From NCBI RefSeq assembly GCF_030272615.1, contig NC_081410.1, positions 119,846,640 to 119,910,639 on the forward strand: a stretch of DNA of 64,000 nucleotides, read 5' to 3'. The translations under genes and the position numbers were made by a program. Shown here piece by piece: positions 59,301-64,000 of the stretch. The stretch is from Cryptomeria japonica. Its lineage: Eukaryota > Streptophyta > Pinopsida > Cupressales > Cupressaceae. The notes beneath the pieces were generated by a model. The model did not search any database and was not told the DNA's origin. It worked only from the letters and a program-made list of their open reading frames with translations. The first letter of the stretch is position 1; the number at the start of each line of letters is the position of its first letter.

Positions 59301-59619
59301 ACAATTGCTTAAAACTAGTCTAAATAAAATGGAAACAATTAATAACAGTGTGATAACCTCCGACTGTAGTTTACTTAAAGACTAAGTTCACAAGATGCTA
59401 GAATACTTGATTATTAAACTCGTAATGAAGCTAAAAGCCCGAAGTCTCGTGTGGATCAAAATTAAAAAGCTCAATTGAAGAAAAAAGTACAAGATATACA
59501 CTACCTGTATTTTTCTATTCTCTATTTTTTCAATCAACGTAATCCAAGTGCTATCTTCAATAGGAATATGATTTGGCAATCCTGTCCGATTGAGGTGCTC
59601 CCATTCAATTTTCAAGAAA
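47201..59619 (-). CDS. ULP1/OTS-type SUMO-specific cysteine protease, 3' exons (5' end outside window)
   Basis: Three exons on the minus strand splice in frame to give about 107 C-terminal residues, ending with TAA at 47,201-47,203. Read through the junctions, the protein has the FLKIEW...IEKIENRKIQ helix, the PQQ and DCG catalytic segment, IERFIKDAP, and the terminal WFRPAEAS-LR helix. This is the layout of plant ULP1c/d (OTS)-like C48 peptidases, which mature SUMO and remove it from substrates, usually in the nucleus. No stops or shifts occur in the exons. The upstream exons, with the HW...D catalytic parts, were not found up to 64,000. A long-intron gene running off the right edge is likeliest, but a truncated gene cannot be excluded. 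Confidence 0.8.
47400..47507 (-). CDS. ULP1-type SUMO protease, catalytic Cys exon
   Basis: A 108-nt exon between CTCAACAG and GTAGGT encodes 36 residues beginning VPQQDNSYDCGLFVLYFIER. The Cys in DCG is the nucleophile of C48 proteases. The second Gln, six residues before it, is the oxyanion-hole Gln. Both are present. The exon joins IENRKIQ upstream and FGRKWF downstream without a frame break. Confidence 0.88.
47508..48919. other. Intron sequence near the protease catalytic exon
   Basis: No clear exon of the protease was found in this part. A 64-codon minus-strand frame at 48,224-48,418 (GIQYCISAFHTNFMTGSLLV) has ordinary composition but no family match. Confidence 0.4.
48920..53463 (-). 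pseudogene. BED-DUF659-hATC transposase pseudogene with N-terminal amplification
   Basis: Minus-strand order: ATG at 53,463 with MPTSSTPWVDPTLKKE; a BED finger remnant (VRYSSPYS-VEGHLCHILELG, then IKACPK); a linker (SNHSLFRKGSQEMKP, HLFLATLEEQ); the start of the DUF659 region (RCLYANGLPFIIVHSSYYQQ, KVINEAP). These four are repeated four times in tandem. The rest of DUF659 then appears once (IADILMITIEEVGP, IVQVIRDN), followed by an IFKTFSKLKLL segment, KSIKERWNKMTTLPHLAFAL, WWNFHGQSF and a decayed SSS-G-KR-WST hATC end, to a TAA at 48,920. It is a hAT-superfamily transposase of the BED/DUF659 type, inactivated by stops, shifts and the duplication. Terminal inverted repeats were not found. Confidence 0.8.
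50401..53440. repeat. Four tandem copies of the transposase N-terminal half
   Basis: Units start at AATGGTGAT-ATGAGAAT at 50,401, 51,100, 51,781 and 52,609. Lengths are about 699, 681, 828 and 832 bp. The two shorter units lack a ~150-bp part (GATGTGGCACAAATGGCCTT...CCCCACAA-TTGGAAGCTATTGT) that encodes the BED finger. Divergence between copies is moderate, with separate stops and shifts in each. Confidence 0.9.
53464..53875. other. A+T-rich intron spacer
   Basis: Upstream side of the hAT transposase pseudogene. No promoter or terminal inverted repeat could be identified. A GGGGCTTGGGGGCTCTGCCCC palindrome-like string occurs at about 53,850-53,870. Confidence 0.35.
53876..54720 (+). pseudogene. 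Unrecognised coding-like fragments
   Basis: On the plus strand, open stretches with ordinary composition appear in shifting frames: NEEAKLASIVTRNGNIIYFQ and AIIITLRFDLCNITSW (53,965-54,095), MPPYSSVWDFMHNPALHIPL (54,357-54,420), and KELLEGVCNKEHTNGEIVKA followed by NEAINQVGGKTGGVFKAAM (54,560-54,690). They oppose the protease gene. They are probably parts of a decayed mobile element. I do not recognise the family. Confidence 0.35.
54898..55564. mobile_element. Non-autonomous hAT-type element (667 bp)
   Basis: Ends CAAGGTTAC and GTAACCATG are imperfect terminal inverted repeats (one mismatch in nine) with the CA...TG of hAT elements. They are flanked by an exact 8-bp target duplication GTTTTTAT (54,890-54,897 and 55,565-55,572). 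Subterminal GGGGGTACTTGGAGACGC repeats occur at about 54,915 and 54,973, and GGAGACA-type motifs occur in inverted orientation near the right end (55,430-55,550), as expected of transposase binding sites. No coding capacity. Confidence 0.85.
56626..57152 (-). pseudogene. hAT transposase C-terminal (hATC dimerisation) fragment
   Basis: Minus-strand reading from 57,152: AWWQSWGGNTPNLKKIALKI, LCQPCSSSSCERNWSLFKAI, HTKKRSKLAQKHLDDLVFVQ, YNLRLRITKVEEAPTGPIDL and DDMDPYNDWTT. After a stop and shift come LFTEDDVNDLERQVMEEEGG and an acidic tail. The SSS-CERNWS and L-DLVFV-YNLRL motifs are the hAT C-terminal dimerisation region of DUF659-type plant transposases. The N-terminal BED and DUF659 parts are missing. 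Confidence 0.88.
57158..57508. repeat. Left arm of large inverted repeat
   Basis: About 350 bp, starting AAATTAGGTTGAGGG and ending ATATAACTTAAAGT. It includes a purine-rich GAGAGA stretch. It matches the complement of 57,730-58,082 along its whole length with moderate divergence. The matched sequence also continues on the far side of the coding fragment (56,560-56,640 against 58,106-58,176). Confidence 0.85.
57730..58082. repeat. Right arm of large inverted repeat
   Basis: About 350 bp, starting GCTTTAAGTTATATTTCATG and ending TCAACCTAATTTTGG. It is the inverted partner of 57,158-57,508, with a ~220-bp spacer rich in ACTCG motifs. This arm lacks the transposase coding segment, so it derives from an internally deleted relative. 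Confidence 0.85.
58503..59504. other. Intron sequence next to the protease exon
   Basis: No element was defined. A 77-codon plus-strand frame (58,825-59,058; LGKRPFVWTNLQYYPKSRQW) has normal composition but no family match and opposes the host gene. Confidence 0.4.
59505..59619 (-). CDS. ULP1-type SUMO protease, exon before the large intron
   Basis: A 115-nt exon between GTTTACAG and GTAGTG. The first base completes a codon from an upstream exon. It then encodes FLKIEWEHLNRTGLPNHIPI and EDSTWITLIEKIENRKIQ. The F-LK-EW-x-L and W-x-x-L-x-x-IE pattern directly precedes the VPQ...DCG segment in plant ULP1c/d proteins. Phase and residue order fit the exon at 47,507. The intron between them spans 47,508-59,504. 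Confidence 0.75.
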
Positions 59620-60411
59620 CTGTAAACATGCAATAGAATAAAGTTGAATGATATAGGTAAAAGATTTATTTTTAAAATTTCCTAACATTATGAGTGAATC
59701 TTCTAAAAATATGAAATATCTCAATGTTTATTCTTGTAGGGTGCATAATATCCAAGTATATGGATTTGACACAAAAAACATCTCTTTGGATATGCTTTTA
59801 ATATACTCGACTTCATGAATGTGGTTTACAATTCCTTTCAAAGTTTGTTGTGATAGGGCCTAAACTCTTTCTTTCAGCTCGTTTGTTTTACTGTCAGACA
59901 AAAATGGTTTGGTTTATTTTTGAGTTCATCATGTAATGTCAAAAGTGCATAATAGGAGACTTGATGGTTGCAGTCCTTGTACTAATATTGCACATATCAT
60001 TTGATTGACTTAAGTTTTACATTTACTGTGATGGGGATTCAGGTCTACCAAGGTCTGGAGAAGTGATGCATGGTCCCCATCAACTATAGTTACATTGAAA
60101 ATTATTTCTCTATAAGCTTAAAACTACTTATAGATCCCAGAAGTACCAGTTTAGACAGTTGAATCTAAACTTGCCAAAAATAAGTATACTAACAGGGCCT
60201 TATTCACCTATGCACTATTCTCTTTTAAGTGATTTACAATAAAATGTCACACCGATATTTTTTGTGGTACCTCAATACATTTCATGTGATGAAGACATTT
60301 ATATTATTTTGGGGAAATATTATATTTGAGTATTGTGTGAACATCATGCTGTAATGAAATGAACTTGTTTATGACTAATTCAAGTTGAATTCATGAAATT
60401 TCCAGAGTCCA
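59620..60411. other. Upstream intron of the protease gene (inferred)
   Basis: A+T-rich with no exon candidate. The CATGTTTACAG acceptor at 59,620 marks its downstream end on the minus strand. Confidence 0.4.
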
Positions 60412-60515
60412 TAATAATTTGCTTGTTATTCTTCTGGATTCGACCATGTAGATTTTGATGTTGCCAAAATCTAAAATCTACATGATCGAAAACTAGAAGA
60501 ATAACAAGCAAAATA
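60412..60515. repeat. ~100-bp foldback hairpin
   Basis: TTTGCTTGTTATTCTTCTGG at 60,418 pairs with CTAGAAGAATAACAAGCAAA near 60,492-60,511, and CATGTAGATTTTG pairs with CAAAATCTAAAATCTACATG. Arms are about 40 bp with a few mismatches and a very short loop near 60,457-60,465. It could be a MITE remnant or a small-RNA precursor. No target duplication was found. Confidence 0.75.
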
Positions 60516-60862
60516 ATTCAACTTACAATCAGTCCGACTTATTTCAAGGTATGATAAATTCAATTTGGTCTGATTACAGCAATTTTATAAATGATTTATT
60601 ATTGATTTCATTTATATAATGGGTTATTAATTGAATTGTTTGCTAAGCTGTGTTTGTGAGGTACTATGTCCTTGACTAGAGAGAGAATATCATGAGGGAT
60701 GATAATCTTATGGATAAGCAGTTCTGTTGGCAGAAAATAAGGTAATATAAATTTAAGTAGGTTGTGTATTCTATGTTTCATACTCTTCAATCACTGGTCA
60801 CTCAGCCAGTTGTTGAGGAGTAGTTTTCCCAATCAATGTTGAAGATCTGTCATGGTTGTGGG

Positions 60863-61283
60863 GTTGGTACCTTGCTTGGACCATAGGGCGTTAAGTTGGG
60901 ATTTGTTAGGCATTCCAAATATTACTAATGATATAAACATGACAGTAGACATGATGCTTGTTTAAATGTTTTAGGGGAAACCATTGTTTATCCTAGCCAC
61001 CTGAGACTCTAAACCACTCTCCTAAACACCTAAACCACGAGGTTTGACCTTATCAAAAGAGGGCCGTGTAGTTGGTACCTTACTTGGATTGCATTATGTT
61101 AAGTAATTCCAGGTTTGTCATGCATTCATGATATTAGTAATGATATATAATTTTATAAATGACAATAGACATACTATGTTTACATGTTTTAGGGGGGAAC
61201 ATTGTTTAGCCTAATCACCCTAGATTCTAAACCACTCTACTAAACACCTAAACCACATGAGGTTTGACCTAATCAAAAGAGGG
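60863..61283. repeat. Tandem duplication of a ~208-bp unit
   Basis: Two units begin GTTGGTACCTT at 60,863 and 61,071. Shared blocks include GACA-TAGACAT, TGTTTTAGGGG, TTCTAAACCACTCT, CTAAACACCTAAACCAC and GAGGTTTGACCT-ATCAAAAGAGGG. Copies are diverged by substitutions and small indels. Confidence 0.85.
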
Positions 61284-63643
61284 AAAATGTGGAATTGGAA
61301 AAATGGAAACATTCATGTAACGACCCTAGCTAAAATATTCATATAGATTCTTTAGATCTTGAATAATGCAATGAAAATCATCCACCACATTCATACAAAA
61401 TAATTAGATCCAAAATGCTCATATGAAATAAATACATCTGCACATATAACTTAGCTGGAACAGAGTATTTCATTCAAAATTCGAAAAGCTCATTTGAACA
61501 ATTACAAGATTTGTTGCTTCAATGGTTTGTTGATAACATCTATTTATATTAAGTCACCTGGTGGGGTCTGATTATCGTCATTCATCATCAGTATCACTCT
61601 TGTGCAGTCAATTTTCGCATCTTGACCATTTCCGCAACTTAGGTACAATTTTGAGCTATACTTAATTAATTTTACTAAGGCTGCCATTTTCATTAAAATA
61701 ATTTATCAGGCAGCGCAGTATAATAGCTCGATGGAAAGAGAATGGAAAGTTTTAAATGTTGGACGCTTAACCTTGCGCTTTAAGTGCCTGGAATAATTAA
61801 AGAAATCACTTTTCGGGGTTATAAGGGTCAATTAAATTATAAAGTGATTATATCATGCACTTTTCTGAAAGTTCCCAGTATGGTTATAAAACAGGCTAAG
61901 GGCTCATTTGTGGAGATACAAAAGATTGAGAGCTTGTTTCACTTCTTTGTGGAGGTTCAGAGATTTGTGCCTATGGCCAAAATCTTGCCTGTGGGGCAAA
62001 AACCCCAAATGGTTTATTGGAGCTGAGGACGAAAACCATTTGCTTCACTAGAGCAGTTCCACACTAGAATCAACAAGGCACTAAAGGTTGGAGTGGGGAC
62101 GAAAATCCTCATTCATGGTGCATCTTTGTAGGCAAATCCAGTCAAGGTTTTGCATTTGTACATAAAGAGGTTCTTAGTTGGGTATTAGGATTTATTGATT
62201 GAAGATACAAAATTTGTTAAGTCTCTTTATAGAGACAAATTTTCAAAGGTTTGACGATATGCAAATAATTAAGTTAAGCACATGTGAATGTCATTATTTC
62301 TCCAATCTTGGATGTGGATGATGGAATTTTTTTTTGAAAAGGACATCTTGGATGAACGGTTCTAATAGCTGATCAATTACTTTTAGCAAGATTGTGAAAG
62401 TTTCTTGGGACACCACTTCAGAATAGCAGGTTGATAGATATTGTTGCCTCACAATTGGTTTTCAATCTTCACGTCAGAATTGCTTAGTGCTGGAAGTTTT
62501 GGTTTAATTCTTATGTGTTTGCTGGAGATGCGTTCATAGAGGAACTTTAGCTGGGCGATAGTTGTTCTCTTCTCTTTGGTGCTGGAGTTCATTCCTTTGG
62601 AACTATTCGCTGTCCATATCTGCACATATATAACTGCTTTGGGTGTATGGGAAGAGCAGTTCGAGTCCAAATAAGAAGATAATTGTTGTCATAAATTAAC
62701 GTACTGATGCTATGCATTCTTTCATTCAGCTCCAGCTGTTGAAGGTTATTAGAGACCAGCCTGTGCATGTGTTTGAGGAAATTATTACACTGCAATAAAA
62801 GGTCAGAAAATTAGATTTTCTGCTCTCTTGCACTCTGCTGTTTGGAAGTTTCAGTCTTGTGTTGAATTTATATTTGTTGATGTTTGAAATACTATTATCT
62901 GTTGTTGGTAATTTAATGTTGCAACATGGTACTTCTTCAATGTTCACACATTATTGAATGAAAGTTTATTCACACCTGAGAACTCTTAACTCTCCATTCC
63001 TGAGAATACGCAAACCGTTTGACATTATTACTCATTGGAAGGATAGTGCAAAAAAATAATAATTGAGTATATCAGGGGTGGCCTCTTACAATAACATACA
63101 AAAATACATGCACATATGTTTATATAAACTTGTACTCATACTTGAGGCCTCAAACTAATCTATGTTCTTAACTTCTTATACTAGGACTGGCAACTTATCT
63201 TTGTTGGTTTTATAGAGTTGTTTTATTTTGTTTGGAAATCTCTACGTGGAGTTCATCGATATTCAATTTTCAAGCTAAGGGTTAGCTATATGGAGTTTAG
63301 GCTCTTTGCCCTTGAATAAATTTCATATGAAGCATAATTGTGGGATTTAAAATTAGTTAGGGTTTCATCAACTCTAAATGTTCTGTTTGTAGGTTAAGCG
63401 TTGGGGTTCTAGCTTTTATGATTTTATCTATTTCTAATATTATAATTGAAAGCCATTGATATTATTATATTAATATTATATAATTATTAATTTAAAAAAG
63501 GTTTAAAAGTTAGCAATTGTCAAATCTAAAAGCATGAAAGTGCATTTTTTGAAAGGTTTGGAGGAGTCTTGAAGCTTGGTTAACACCCTATTGAAGCTAA
63601 CGAAGATGACTCACAATGACACCTAGCAATATCTTTTGTACAG
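61284..63643. other. Gene-poor stretch before the right-edge transposase
   Basis: No host exon or element was recognised. A TGTAACGACCC string at about 61,316 resembles some LTR starts, but no partner end was found. An 80-codon plus frame (61,784-62,026; KEITFRGYKGQLNYKVIISC) has ordinary composition without a match. AT-only runs occur at 63,460-63,500. Confidence 0.35.
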
Positions 63644-64000
63644 GTTAGTCTTAATTTATGAGAAGCATGCGATATGGAAGAGGAAGGGTTGTACCATCAT
63701 GACTGGTGGTTGGACTGATAGAATAAGCAGAGCACTACTGAATTTTCTTGTTTCTTCCTCAAGTAGTTGTACTTTGTACAATCTATTGATTTAGTGATTA
63801 AGACTTTTAAAATTTAAAATTTAATTTTATCGAATCACTGATTTTTTTCTTTTTCAGGTGGCACAACGTTCTTGAAGTCAATTGATGCTTCAGGAAACAC
63901 AAAAAAATGTTGAGTTTCTTTGTGAGGCCTTGGAAGAAGTGTTGGCCAAGGTGGGTGAGGAGAACGTGGTACAGTGTTAGACAATTCAAATAACCGGAAG
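63644..64000 (+). CDS. DUF659 (hAT-type) transposase gene, entering window edge
   Basis: A first exon (63,644-63,762, acceptor TTTTGTACAG) reads IYEKHAIWKRKGCTIMTGGW, TDRISRALLNFLVSSS. A 95-bp intron (63,763-63,857, GTAGTT...TTTTCAG) splits a Ser codon. The next exon reads GTTFLKSIDASG, then KNVEFLCEALEEVLAKVGEE, NVVQC. This is the start and core of DUF659: W-x-x-x-GCTIM-x-x-GW-D, FLKS-DAS and VGEENVVQ. A TAG replaces the codon after NVVQC at about 63,979 and the first exon has a Gly where DGW is expected, so it is probably a pseudogene continuing right of the window. Confidence 0.65.

Overview
This window looks like nuclear DNA from a seed plant with a large, repeat-filled genome, most probably a gymnosperm. 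The reasons are high A+T, no compact gene order, many decayed LINEs, LTR elements and hAT transposons, a plastid psaB fragment, and a host gene with a ~12-kb intron. The gymnosperm placement is inference; nothing in the window fixes the species.

Host gene content is low. The clearest gene is on the minus strand: three exons (59,619-59,505; 47,507-47,400; 47,302-47,201) encode the C-terminal end of a ULP1/OTS-type SUMO protease, with matching splice sites and codon phases and the catalytic Gln and Cys present. Its 11,997-bp intron is packed with hAT transposons. The exons with the catalytic His and Asp were not seen and probably lie right of the window. A weaker candidate is a pair of short plus-strand exons at 1,412-1,723.

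The rest is layered transposon wreckage. At 10.1-14.66 kb lies a minus-strand LINE (RT, zf-RVT, RNase H, long 3' region); at 15.7-17.7 kb an ORF1-only LINE derivative; at 18.1-18.6 kb a probable LINE tail; and at 19.8-20.5 kb an unrecognised ORF with one stop. The 3' half of a LINE (21.15-22.44 kb, minus) abuts a ~0.8-kb tandem repeat. The 5' half of a LINE (30.9-36.76 kb, plus) ends at the corresponding codon region and abuts the same repeat in the matching orientation. I infer one LINE split by a repeat and then by an inversion of about 13.5 kb. Between the halves is a degenerate intron-containing transposase-like gene (23.75-30.7 kb, minus). It is interrupted by a non-autonomous LTR retrotransposon (24,849-29,209) that carries a fragment resembling plant alpha-glucosidase I (GCS1, GH63). 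That element is itself interrupted by a second LTR element (27,050-28,648). The 5' LINE half carries a 334-bp TRIM whose LTRs each contain a tRNA-like sequence.

At 38.2-39.65 kb is an unrecognised decayed coding stretch. At 40.8-44.8 kb a decayed Copia gag-pol is interrupted by two solo LTRs, the first of which holds a psaB fragment flanked by an exact 56-bp duplication. The large ULP1 intron holds a BED-DUF659-hATC transposase pseudogene whose N-terminal half is present four times in tandem (48.9-53.5 kb), a 667-bp hAT element with an exact 8-bp target duplication (54.9 kb), and a 2.6-kb composite hAT element with a large inverted repeat (55.87-58.49 kb). The right edge enters another DUF659 transposase gene (63.64 kb onward, plus). 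All family assignments come from motif reading, not from searches.
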